From Metaruminococcus_A gallistercoris (GTDB lineage: Bacteria > Bacillota > Clostridia > Oscillospirales > Ruminococcaceae), in the NCBI GenBank assembly GCA_904394975.1, contig CAJFNQ010000006.1, forward strand, positions 1 through 27,434: DNA of 27,434 nt, given 5' to 3'. Numbering within the stretch: position 1 is the stretch's first letter; every line of letters begins with the position of its first letter. The notes under the pieces were generated by a model. The model made no database searches, was not told the DNA's origin, and saw nothing but the letters and a program-made list of their open reading frames with translations. This document shows, in pieces, positions 15,254 through 22,986 of the stretch. A program made the position numbers and the translations under genes.

Positions 15254-16195
15254 TTACAAACCGTGCCACAAAGTTCCCTGCATGCTTCCCCGGCGGACAA
15301 ATTCCTTGTCGATTTCCGCTAAAACCGCTCGTTTGCGCTTCGTCCAGAGCGGCGCGACAAGCAATTCCCGCGGGCCGTCACCGGTGACCCGCTCCACCAC
15401 CGTCTGCGGCGGAAAGTATTCCAGCTGGTCCACCACAAGAGAGGTATACTCTTCCAAAGATAGCAGAGGAAACGGCTCTTTTGTGTATTCCTGTTCCAGT
15501 TTTGTCCCCTTTATGATATGCAGCATATGCAGCTTTATCCCCCACGGGGAGAGCGCCGCCACCTGCTGTGCCGAGCCTAACATATCCGCTTGCGTTTCAC
15601 CGGGCAGACCGTTGATCAGGTGGACGCACGCGCGAATTCCCCGTGTCTGAAGGGCGACGTATCCCTCACAGAACTCCGCCCAACTGTGACAGCGGTTGAT
15701 CCGCCCGGCCGTGCGGTCATGCACCGTCTGCAAGCCGAGTTCCACCACCAGAAATGTTTTGTGGTGAAGTTCCTCCAGCAGTTCAACCACCGGCGGCGGT
15801 AAAAGGTCCGCGCGGGTAGCGACGCACAAGCCGACCACTCCGTCAAACGAGAGCGCCTCATAAAAAAGCTCTCTTAAACGGGAAACAGGCGCATATGTAT
15901 TGCTATGCGCCTGAAAATATGCAAGAAATTGCGCCTGCGGCCATTTGCGGGAAAGCAGCTCTTTTCCCTGCGCAAACTGCTGTGCAAGCGGACCTGCCCC
16001 GGCGAAATCTCCCGCGCCGCGCCCACCGCAGTAGGTACAGCCACCGGTCCCTTTCACACCGTCAATATTCGGGCAGGTGAATCCGGCGTCCAGCGGAATT
16101 TTCACCGTCTTTTTGCCGAATACCCGCTTCATCTCATAATCAAACGTATGGAACCGTTTGTTGTCGTTCGAAAATGGAAATGGATTGCCGTTCAT
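15254..16195 (-). CDS. TIGR01212-type radical SAM protein (YhcC-like)
   Basis: 313-residue radical SAM enzyme. The [4Fe-4S] ligands are Cys41, Cys53 and Cys56 in the pattern C-x11-C-x2-C (FTCPNIDG...GGCTYC), typical of the TIGR01212/YhcC subgroup and related to the Elp3-type fold. Other conserved segments are YFQAHSNTYAP, VVELGLQTVHDRT, HLINGLPGET and the C-terminal PLWTKRKRAVLAEID. The reaction is not established for the family. It follows the ABC ATPase by 11 bases and ends in a strong hairpin, so it is probably cotranscribed with the transporter by position only. The ribosome binding site is modest (GGGGAC). Confidence 0.92.
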   Translation of the reverse strand: MNGNPFPFSNDNKRFHTFDYEMKRVFGKKTVKIPLDAGFTCPNIDGVKGTGGCTYCGGRGAGDFAGAGPLAQQFAQGKELLSRKWPQAQFLAYFQAHSNTYAPVSRLRELFYEALSFDGVVGLCVATRADLLPPPVVELLEELHHKTFLVVELGLQTVHDRTAGRINRCHSWAEFCEGYVALQTRGIRACVHLINGLPGETQADMLGSAQQVAALSPWGIKLHMLHIIKGTKLEQEYTKEPFPLLSLEEYTSLVVDQLEYFPPQTVVERVTGDGPRELLVAPLWTKRKRAVLAEIDKEFVRRGSMQGTLWHGL

Positions 16196-16206
16196 AACCG
16201 TCCCCG

Positions 16207-16950
16207 TTAATACGCGCTGCTCAAAAATTCTGCCGTGCGCGGGAACTTGGGGTGGTTGAAAATCTCGTCCGGCGTTCCGGCTTCCAAGATCTTCCCATCG
16301 TCCATAAAGATCACCTTGTTGGCGACCTCCCGCGCAAACGCCATTTCATGGGTGACGACGATCATGGTCATATGCTCTTCAGCAAGTTTTTTCATAACGC
16401 CAAGCACCTCGCCTGTCAGCTCCGGGTCAAGCGCGGAGGTCGGTTCGTCAAACAGCATGATGTCCGGGTTGAGCATCAGCGCACGCGCAATGGCAACACG
16501 CTGTTTCTGCCCGCCTGAAAGCTGGGAAGGATACGCGTCGATCTTATCAAGCAAGCCAACCTTACGCAGCATCTCTTCACATTCCGCGGAAATCGAAGCA
16601 CGATCCCGTTTTCCCGCAAGGCGCACCGGCATTTCCAGATTTTTACGCACGCTCATATGCGGGAACAGATTGAACTGCTGAAAGACCATACCCATTTTCC
16701 CGGTAATTTGTTTGATTGTATTTTTAGAAGGATATTTTCCGTTCTTTACAAGCGGTTCTCCCTCTATGATGATATCCCCGCCGCCAACCGTTTCAAGGTT
16801 GATGATACAGCGGAGCATTGTGCTTTTACCGGAACCGGAGGAACCGATGACCGCTACCACATCGCCCTTTTCCACATCGAACGAAACGCCCTTGAGTACT
16901 TCCAGCTTTCCGAAGGATTTCTTCAGGTCTTTTACCTCGATAAACGCCAT
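16207..16950 (-). CDS. Polar amino-acid ABC transporter, ATP-binding protein
   Basis: Cytoplasmic ATPase of a polar amino-acid importer (GlnQ/ArtM type), 247 residues. Walker A GSSGSGKS (36-43), Q-loop FQQFNLFP, signature LSGGQ (144-148), Walker B LFDEP and the H-loop in VVTHEMAFA are all intact. The start is the ATG at 16950. The upstream in-frame ATG at 16971 would make the GGGAGG ribosome binding site part of the coding region. The gene begins one base after the permease stop. Substrate cannot be told from the ATPase. Confidence 0.96.
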   Translation of the reverse strand: MAFIEVKDLKKSFGKLEVLKGVSFDVEKGDVVAVIGSSGSGKSTMLRCIINLETVGGGDIIIEGEPLVKNGKYPSKNTIKQITGKMGMVFQQFNLFPHMSVRKNLEMPVRLAGKRDRASISAECEEMLRKVGLLDKIDAYPSQLSGGQKQRVAIARALMLNPDIMLFDEPTSALDPELTGEVLGVMKKLAEEHMTMIVVTHEMAFAREVANKVIFMDDGKILEAGTPDEIFNHPKFPRTAEFLSSAY

Positions 16951-16951
16951 A

Positions 16952-17620
16952 TTATTCCGCCTCCCGGTCAAAGTTCAGCTTCTTTTCAATGTACTTGAAC
17001 AGCAGTGACAAAATCGTATTCATTACAAGATAGATCACCGCGGCGACAAAGAACGGAACGATGGTAACGTCGCGGTTGACTGCCGTTTTCGCCGCATGCA
17101 GGATTTCCGGAACCGAAACCGCATACAACAGCGAAGTATCTTTCACCAGCGTGACCGATTCGTTGGAAAGCGACGGCAGCGCAACGCGCAGCATCTGCGG
17201 GATGACCACCCGAAGAAAGGTCTGAGCCCGCGAAAGCCCAAGCACCTGAGCCGCCTCATACTGCCCCTTATCCACCGAAAGAAGACCGCCGCGGAAAATT
17301 TCAGCAAAATAAGCCGCGTAGTTGAGCACAAAACCAATACACGCCGCTGTGAAGCGGTCAAAAACAAGATATTTTTCGCCAATACCTGGAATCAGCGGCA
17401 GACCGAAATAGATGAACAGCAGCTGAAGCAGCAGCGGCGTGCCGCGCACAACGTAAATAAAGGCGCGCGCCAGCCATACTACCGGAAGAAACCGGCAGCG
17501 CGCAAGAAGTGTAATCCCAAAACCAAGCGGCAGCGACAGCACGATAACAATTGCGAACAACCCGGTTGCAACCAAGGCGCCTTCCAGCATTGGCGGTAAG
17601 ATCGACCAAATATACTCCAT
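16952..17620 (-). CDS. Polar amino-acid ABC transporter, permease
   Basis: 222-residue membrane permease of the His/Glu/Gln/Arg/opine (HAAT) family with about five membrane segments. The cytoplasmic EAA loop that docks the ATPase is visible in LLSVDKGQYEAAQVLGLSRAQTF. I prefer the ATG at 17620 over that at 17626: the GAGGG site sits six bases before the former and touches the latter. It lies between the binding-protein gene, from which it is separated by a terminator, and the ATPase. One permease gene means the channel is probably a homodimer. Confidence 0.95.
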   Translation of the reverse strand: MEYIWSILPPMLEGALVATGLFAIVIVLSLPLGFGITLLARCRFLPVVWLARAFIYVVRGTPLLLQLLFIYFGLPLIPGIGEKYLVFDRFTAACIGFVLNYAAYFAEIFRGGLLSVDKGQYEAAQVLGLSRAQTFLRVVIPQMLRVALPSLSNESVTLVKDTSLLYAVSVPEILHAAKTAVNRDVTIVPFFVAAVIYLVMNTILSLLFKYIEKKLNFDREAE

Positions 17621-17720
17621 TTTCATCCCTCACTGTACAACAAGCTTTTATCCATTAACGATTTGCCGGTTTATCACATTGAAGCGGCGGACATACAACA
17701 ACCTCTATACCATATGACGC

Positions 17721-17753
17721 AAAAAAATAAGGCGTGTGTTTCACGCCTTATTT
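17721..17753 (-). terminator. Terminator between the binding-protein and permease genes
   Basis: Perfect 12-bp arms (17725-17736 and 17742-17753, core AATAAGGCGTG) with a 5-base loop, followed on the minus strand by a run of T. Partial termination here would yield much more binding protein than membrane components, a common layout. No separate permease promoter is obvious in 17627-17720. Confidence 0.88.
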
Positions 17754-17786
17754 TAGCATTTTTACACGGAACTTGTCCAGAAAAAT

Positions 17787-18626
17787 TTACTCAATGACAA
17801 GTACGTTTTTGCCGAACCATTTTTCAGAAATCTCAGCCGCTTTGCCGTTCTCAACAAGTTTGTCCAGCGCCGCTTCTACTTTGGCTTTGATGTCATCACT
17901 GCCCTCTTTTGCAAAAGCAATCGCATAATCCTCTTCGCTGAGCATATCGTCCAAAATCACGAAATCATCGCTGCCTTTGAGCTGATAGTTGGCAACGACC
18001 TCATCCACGACCACCGCATCAATACGGCCGGTCGGCAGGTCGGTCAGTGCAAGTACGTTGGTATCATACGGCACCATGTTGGACTGGCTGATGAACTCAT
18101 CGTCCGCGGCAGCAGCCTCTGCGGTCGACGCTTTCTGAACGCCGACATTTTTGCCGATAAGATCTTCACGGGAGGTGATATCAGAGTCCTTGTTTACTAC
18201 AACAACCATGTGGTTTTTCATGTACGGTTTGGAAAGATTCATTTTCTCCTGACGTTCTTCATCAACACTCAAACCGTTCCAAATGCAGGTGATGTTGCCG
18301 TTGTTGAGTTCCATCTCTTTGGAATCCCAAGAGATCGGCTGAACAACAAGCTCCATGCCCAACTCGTCGCAAACCGCCTGCGCGAGGTCAATGTCAAAAC
18401 CAACGATCTCGTTGTTTTCATCACGGTAACCCATAGGCGGGAAGCTGTCATCCAGGCCCAAAATAAATTTTTCTTTTTCAGTGGATTCCGAAGCGCTGGT
18501 AGAATCGGAAGAACCACTTGCGGAAGAATCACCGGAACCAGCATCGCTATTGCTGCACGCGGCCAGCATGGTAACAGCCATTGTACTGGCTAAAACAGCA
18601 GCCAAAACACGTTTGAATAATTTCAA
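17787..18626 (-). CDS. Amino-acid ABC transporter substrate-binding lipoprotein (TTG start)
   Basis: 279-residue extracellular solute-binding protein, family 3. Residues 1-23 form a lipoprotein signal with the lipobox MLAAC, so Cys24 would be lipidated. A serine/glycine/aspartate-rich linker to about residue 50 tethers the binding domain, which starts KFILGLDDSFPPMGYRDENNEIVGFDIDLA. The start codon is TTG: it encodes the expected KLFKRVLAA signal, has GAGGAC upstream, and no ATG or GTG gives a proper N-terminus. It is followed by a terminator and then the permease and ATPase. The ligand is probably a polar amino acid but cannot be specified. Confidence 0.93.
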   Translation of the reverse strand: MKLFKRVLAAVLASTMAVTMLAACSNSDAGSGDSSASGSSDSTSASESTEKEKFILGLDDSFPPMGYRDENNEIVGFDIDLAQAVCDELGMELVVQPISWDSKEMELNNGNITCIWNGLSVDEERQEKMNLSKPYMKNHMVVVVNKDSDITSREDLIGKNVGVQKASTAEAAAADDEFISQSNMVPYDTNVLALTDLPTGRIDAVVVDEVVANYQLKGSDDFVILDDMLSEEDYAIAFAKEGSDDIKAKVEAALDKLVENGKAAEISEKWFGKNVLVIE

Positions 18627-18703
18627 AACAATTACGTCCTCTCTTTTTCTCTTTTCAGGGCAAAATCCGCCCTCAACAGTTGTCTATTTTACACTTTAGC
18701 AAA

Positions 18704-18739
18704 TTAAAAAGCTAACGCTCTGCAACGTTAGCTTTTTAA
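18704..18739 (-). terminator. Terminator of the GH127 gene
   Basis: Perfect 14-bp arms (18704-18717 and 18726-18739, core AAAAAGCTAACG) with an 8-base loop, T-rich on both sides. It ends the GH127 transcript before the binding-protein gene. The binding-protein promoter must lie in the remaining bases to 18627 (a TAAAAT at about 18687-18692 without a good -35). Confidence 0.85.
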
Positions 18740-18801
18740 ATAAAACGCGATTTAAATAAATTAGCGAATTTATGCTTTGTTTTTCTTACAAATCCGCCGA
18801 T

Positions 18802-20739
18802 TTACTTTGTTTCGCAACGAACCCAAACAAGCATTTCGCCTTTTCCTCGGTTATTCCAGAAACAATACGGCACGAATTTAAGCTCCGCCAGTTCCTTTTT
18901 GGGCGGTTTTTCCGTATAAAGCGCATCATCCTGCGAAACCGTTCGAGCAGCCTGCGCCGAAATCACAGTCGTGCCCCCAAACAAAGCCGGGTCATAGGAT
19001 TCACGAAGTTCCGTATCCTTCAAAAGCTCAAACGCTCCAAGATTTTCTCCGTTGTCTGCCTGTTCCAAACAGTAAACCAACGGCCCTTTCACCACGCACG
19101 CTTTGCCGATGTCCGCGCGCACCTTGGCGTTTGCATAAATCAGACGTGCCGGCATATCCAGTTCCAGTTGGATGGTGTGATCCCCTTCCCAGCAACGGGA
19201 AAGTAACAGATAACCGTTTTCCATCACCGGAGCCTCCACAGAAACGCCGTCAACCTTCAAGCCCTTCAACTGGGTAAACTGCGGAATACGCAGCGCGACC
19301 GCAAACGGAGATTTTCCCGCGCAGGAAAGCGAAAGCTTCACTGCTCCTTCAAACGGATAAGCGGTATCCAGCTTGAGCGACACTTTGTTTTCACCAATCG
19401 TGCAAGCGGTTTCGTTGGCAACGTAAAGATTCACATAAAGGCTTTCTTCATCCACAGAGTAAACATACTGCCCCAGAGACGCGAGCGTGCGGATAATATT
19501 CGGAGGGCAGCAGGCGCAGCCAAACCATTTCTGCCGTACATCCTTTACATGGCGAAGGTCGGTGTTCTTTTCCGCCACCTCCGGAATGACTTCCAGCGGA
19601 TTAACATAGAAGAAATTCTTCCCTTCCAGAGAGATGCCGGCAAGAACCGTATTATAGAGAGCGCGTTCCATCACGTCGGCATACTTCGCATCACGCTCTA
19701 GCTCTACCATGCGTTTTGTAAACATGGCTAAGGCAATGGATGCACAGGACTCAGAATAGTTGGAATGGTTCGGCAGGTCGTAGTCGCAGGTAAACCGTTC
19801 TCCGCCGGCGGCAGAACCAATGCTTCCGGTAATATACATCCGCTTCTGCGAAATGTTGTCAAACAACGTCTCGCAGGCGTTCAGCAGGGATTCATCCTCA
19901 TACGCGCCGGCAACATCGGCAACTCCGGTAAACAGGTAAAGGTCACGTACCGCGTGGCCTTCTGCCGTTTTCTGTTCACGGATGGGCGCGTGCACCTGAT
20001 AATAGGTGTCGTTAAAAATAGACGGGTCAAAGGTACTGACATATCCTGGGCGGTTCTTTTCAATTTCAAAATAATTCGGTTCAGTCCCGCGGCGCTCAAT
20101 GAAAAAGCGAGCAAGGTCGGCATACCGTTTCACACCGGTCGCCTCGTACAGCCGCATAAGCGCAAGCTCAATTTCCGGGTGACCCGGATAAGCGGAAATC
20201 TGTCCCTCACCGTCACCGAATGTATCACAAATCAGGTCGGCATACCGGCAGATGATTTTGAGCAGCTTATCTTTTCCGGTCGCATAATAATAAGCGACCG
20301 CGGCCTCCATGAAATGCCCCGCGCAGTAAAGTTCATGACGGTCACGCAGGCAGGTAAAACGTTTTTCATACTCGCCCAAAATATAATAAGTATTCAGATA
20401 CCCGTCTTCTTTTTGAGCCTTTCCAATGATATCAATGGCTTCGTCGGCTGTACGTTCCAGTTCTTCATCCGGATTAAGCTCCAGATAGTACGCGACTCCT
20501 TCCAGCCACTTTGCGACATCGCTGTCCTGAAAGCACATTCCGCCGAATTCGCCCTCTTCCAACCCCGCAGCGACCTTAAAGTTATGCATGCAGTAGCTCT
20601 TTTCCGCATCCGGCAGTCGGTCGTTGAGTGCTTCCCACTGGTAAGCGAGCCCGTTTCGCACATTTTGAATATAACGCGACCAGAACCCATCATGGATTCT
20701 GATTTCATGCAACGGCAAAGAGTGTAAGCGTTTGCGCAT
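18802..20739 (-). CDS. GH127 (DUF1680) glycoside hydrolase, beta-L-arabinofuranosidase type
   Basis: 645 residues, of the family that releases beta-L-arabinofuranose by a cysteine-based mechanism. Against the characterised bifidobacterial enzyme HypBA1, recalled from memory, the active-site set is present: acid/base Glu314 (GGERF), zinc ligands Glu330 and Cys332 (YSESCAS), nucleophile Cys410 and zinc ligand Cys411 (GCACCPPN). The spacings agree to within a residue. A catalytic (alpha/alpha)6 barrel occupies about the first 430 residues and beta-sandwich domains follow. No signal peptide, so it acts in the cytoplasm on imported oligosaccharides. No sugar transporter is in the window. It is divergent from a likely regulator. 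GH127 relatives with other specificities exist, so the exact sugar is uncertain. Confidence 0.9.
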   Translation of the reverse strand: MRKRLHSLPLHEIRIHDGFWSRYIQNVRNGLAYQWEALNDRLPDAEKSYCMHNFKVAAGLEEGEFGGMCFQDSDVAKWLEGVAYYLELNPDEELERTADEAIDIIGKAQKEDGYLNTYYILGEYEKRFTCLRDRHELYCAGHFMEAAVAYYYATGKDKLLKIICRYADLICDTFGDGEGQISAYPGHPEIELALMRLYEATGVKRYADLARFFIERRGTEPNYFEIEKNRPGYVSTFDPSIFNDTYYQVHAPIREQKTAEGHAVRDLYLFTGVADVAGAYEDESLLNACETLFDNISQKRMYITGSIGSAAGGERFTCDYDLPNHSNYSESCASIALAMFTKRMVELERDAKYADVMERALYNTVLAGISLEGKNFFYVNPLEVIPEVAEKNTDLRHVKDVRQKWFGCACCPPNIIRTLASLGQYVYSVDEESLYVNLYVANETACTIGENKVSLKLDTAYPFEGAVKLSLSCAGKSPFAVALRIPQFTQLKGLKVDGVSVEAPVMENGYLLLSRCWEGDHTIQLELDMPARLIYANAKVRADIGKACVVKGPLVYCLEQADNGENLGAFELLKDTELRESYDPALFGGTTVISAQAARTVSQDDALYTEKPPKKELAELKFVPYCFWNNRGKGEMLVWVRCETK

Positions 20740-20766
20740 TGTCTCATCATTCCTTTGTAAAATATT

Positions 20767-20786
20767 CGTTTTATAAACGTATTATA
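20767..20786 (-). promoter_or_regulatory. GH127 promoter -10 with adjacent palindromic operator candidate
   Basis: On the minus strand a perfect TATAAT (20781-20786) lies about 40 bases before the GH127 ATG, with no good -35 at the standard distance. Immediately downstream is CGTTT-TAT-AAACG (20767-20779), a 5-bp inverted repeat at the expected transcription start. A repressor bound there would block the promoter; the divergent ArsR-type gene is the obvious candidate. Confidence 0.5.
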
Positions 20787-20915
20787 GCACCCGAATATAC
20801 GCTCAACCAGTTAAATTTTTTCTCTTTTTATAGAAAATTTTCCTGTTTATGGCGGCAAAAAGGCGATTCAACACAAACAATTATTCGAACTAATTCTAAA
20901 AGATTCAAAAAAATA

Positions 20916-20944
20916 TTTACCAAAATCAATAAATATGTTATAAT
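20916..20944 (+). promoter_or_regulatory. Promoter of the ArsR-type regulator gene
   Basis: TTTACC (20916-20921), a 17-base spacer and a perfect TATAAT (20939-20944), about 68 bases upstream of the regulator ATG. The surrounding 20800-20945 region is very A/T-rich and holds no gene. Confidence 0.65.
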
Positions 20945-21011
20945 AAATTAATCGACCTGCACAGCTCTTATGCCCACGCTGCCCCCTCACAACACGGAAA
21001 GCGGTGATCGT

Positions 21012-21929
21012 ATGAGAGAAATCAACAACTTAAACGAAACATATTTATTTTGCAAGGCACTAGGATCTGACATTCGCATTAAAATCATCAAGCTGCTGCA
21101 GGAAAATCATTCCATGAATCTGAACGAACTATCCGAAGTGTTGGGAGTAACCAACGGCGCGATGACCGCGCACATCAAACTTTTGTCTGACGCCGGGATT
21201 ATTGAAATCACCCATTCTTCCGGCAGGCGAGGCTCGCAAAAGATTTGTTCGCTCAAAGACATGAAAGTTTTGTTAAACCCGTTTCACACCAGTTGTGCAA
21301 CCAACAGTTACGCGGCGGATATCCCTATCGGCAGTTACTGTAACTACGATGTCAACCCGGCTTGCGGATTGGCAACGCCGTTTAATCTAGTTGGTGAGTT
21401 GGATGATCCGCGCTATTTTTGCGCACCGGAACGCGCAAGTGTTGGAGTTCTGTGGTTTTCGAACGGCTTTCTGGAATACCGCATCCCCAATTATTTAAAA
21501 CAAGGACAAAAGGTAAAAGAACTGCGGTTTTCGTTTGAAATTTCCTCGCAAACTCCCGGTTCTAGCGAAGAGTTTCCGTGCAACATCAATTTTTCCATCA
21601 ATGACATACCTCTTGGGTTCTGGAGCAGCCCGGGCAATCTGAACATTGCGCGAGGGCGGTATACCCCCACCTGGTGGCCGGAAAGCTGGGCGCAGGCAGG
21701 GCATTTAAAGGTATTGTCCGTCACCTCAAACGGCGTGTTTATTGACGGAGCCAAGATCAGTGACACCACTGTAGATGACATCGGCATTGATTTCAAAACG
21801 AATATCGCGTTTCGTCTTGCGGTCAACCGGACCCGCAGCATCGCCTCCGGAGGTGTAACGCTGTTCGGGCATGATTTCGGAAACTATAATCAGGACATCC
21901 GTTTTGAAGCGGTTTATAAAAGCATATAA
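21012..21929 (+). CDS. ArsR-type transcriptional regulator with uncharacterised C-terminal domain
   Basis: 305 residues from the ATG at 21012 (GGTGAT site). A longer frame from 20970 lacks a ribosome binding site. Residues about 10-85 are an ArsR-like winged helix (LGSDIRIKIIKLL, MNLNELSEVLGVTNGAMTAHIKLLSDAGII). Residues about 95-305 form a separate domain rich in aromatic and beta-prone segments (DDPRYFCAPERASVGVLWFSNG, EYRIPNYL, TPTWWPESWAQAG, VTLFGHDFGNYNQDI). From memory it resembles the uncharacterised COG4189 regulators. The aromatic content would suit sugar binding, which is inference. It diverges from the GH127 gene and probably controls it. It ends in a perfect terminator. Confidence 0.85.
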   Translation: MREINNLNETYLFCKALGSDIRIKIIKLLQENHSMNLNELSEVLGVTNGAMTAHIKLLSDAGIIEITHSSGRRGSQKICSLKDMKVLLNPFHTSCATNSYAADIPIGSYCNYDVNPACGLATPFNLVGELDDPRYFCAPERASVGVLWFSNGFLEYRIPNYLKQGQKVKELRFSFEISSQTPGSSEEFPCNINFSINDIPLGFWSSPGNLNIARGRYTPTWWPESWAQAGHLKVLSVTSNGVFIDGAKISDTTVDDIGIDFKTNIAFRLAVNRTRSIASGGVTLFGHDFGNYNQDIRFEAVYKSI

Positions 21930-21970
21930 AAAACGCCCTGCGGCAAATGTACATCCGCAGGGCGTTTTTT
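21928..21970 (+). terminator. Bidirectional terminator between regulator and phosphatase
   Basis: Perfect 16-bp arms (21928-21943 and 21955-21970, core AACGCCCTGCGG) with an 11-base loop and T6/A6 flanks. It begins at the regulator stop codon and can end transcription from both convergent genes. Confidence 0.95.
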
Positions 21971-22027
21971 ATTGAAATAGTTTATATATAGGAATTGGGC
22001 TTGACTCCGATTCAATTCTGTCCAGCA

Positions 22028-22756
22028 TTAATGCCGTTCTTCCGCACAATCATACGTTTCACAAAAACGCGCCGCAAAAGCAGGCGGCTCATCTCCGGCA
22101 TAAAGATGAGAGATATCACCGAACGACTGGCAGCGAAAACTGGCAGGCCCTTTTTCCCTCTCTTCGGTATATAATACTGTCACTGAAGTGGGGGCCGATA
22201 CAAAATGGTGCCAGAGAACAAACGGCGAAATCCCCAGCAGATGAGACAGCATGACGCAGGTCACGCCGAAATGGCAGAACACCGCAACCGTATCCCGGTT
22301 GGGATGCTTCGCAAGGTAAAGGTTCCCTTCTCTATGGTAACCATGCTGTTCTAAAACCTCATCCAACCCAGTACAAACCCGATCGTATTCTTGAGAAACC
22401 CGGCTCCCGCGAAGGAGTTCCGCCTGTCGCCAGCCGTCTTTCTCATACAATTCGGGGCAGTTGCACCAATACTGCGGAAGCAGGTCCCACGCGATATGGC
22501 GTTTTTCTCCTGTTACCGGATGGGTGACCGGAACGTCAAATTCCCGAAGCCAATCGTAAATAGTTGCAGGCTTCTGCAACGCGTTGAGCGTAAAGCTCGC
22601 TGTATCCCGCGCGCGGCCAAGCGGCGAACAATAAATAGCATCCGGGCGTTCTTTCATCATCCGTTTGCTCAGGAGCTTTGCTTCCCGCCAGCCTTTTTCA
22701 GTAAGTGAATCGATTTCATAATCCGGGTCTCCATGCCGGATGAACAAAAGCTTCAT
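22028..22756 (-). CDS. Histidine phosphatase family protein
   Basis: 242-residue phosphatase of the phosphoglycerate-mutase-like superfamily. The N-terminal LLFIRHGDPDY provides Arg7-His8-Gly9 with the phosphohistidine His8. SPLGRARDTA gives the second arginine, and His162 in VFCHFG is the second catalytic histidine. An insertion (about residues 75-120, with IAWDLLPQYWCNCPELYEKDGW) distinguishes it from simple cofactor-dependent mutases, so the substrate is open. AAGGAAG precedes the ATG. It is convergent with the regulator and divergent from the redox operon. Confidence 0.93.
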   Translation of the reverse strand: MKLLFIRHGDPDYEIDSLTEKGWREAKLLSKRMMKERPDAIYCSPLGRARDTASFTLNALQKPATIYDWLREFDVPVTHPVTGEKRHIAWDLLPQYWCNCPELYEKDGWRQAELLRGSRVSQEYDRVCTGLDEVLEQHGYHREGNLYLAKHPNRDTVAVFCHFGVTCVMLSHLLGISPFVLWHHFVSAPTSVTVLYTEEREKGPASFRCQSFGDISHLYAGDEPPAFAARFCETYDCAEERH

Positions 22757-22788
22757 AACAGCACTTCCTTTTGGGAGTTTACCTTTTT

Positions 22789-22818
22789 ATTTTACAACAG
22801 ACCAGCCACCGAACGCAA
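22789..22818 (-). promoter_or_regulatory. Promoter of the histidine phosphatase gene
   Basis: On the minus strand TTGCGT (22813-22818), an 18-base spacer and TAAAAT (22789-22794), about 35 bases upstream of the ATG. Confidence 0.5.
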
Positions 22819-22887
22819 ACGGTTTTCAACATAAACTGACCATTTTATGTTTTTGCACATCAAAATCAATTACTGGTAAAAACCCGC

Positions 22888-22916
22888 TTGCCATTTTGTT
22901 GCCTGCGATATAAAAT
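22888..22916 (+). promoter_or_regulatory. Promoter of the three-gene redox operon
   Basis: TTGCCA (22888-22893), a 17-base spacer and TAAAAT (22911-22916), about 70 bases upstream of the first ATG. The overlapping TATAAA gives an alternative -10. Confidence 0.6.
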
Positions 22917-22986
22917 GAAAAAGAATCATGGACTTTATCATCTATCATCACTTATTTTATCGATATCAACCATCACGGAGGTCCTT

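Noticed and set aside
16207..18626. The ABC transporter as the sugar importer for the GH127 enzyme
   Set aside because: The binding protein, permease and ATPase are of the polar amino-acid type, and a strong terminator separates them from the GH127 gene.
22888..22986. 33-residue N-terminal extension of the GlpA-like protein
   Set aside because: It would cover the promoter and ribosome binding site. The FAD-binding motif is normally within the first 20 residues, which the start at 22987 gives.
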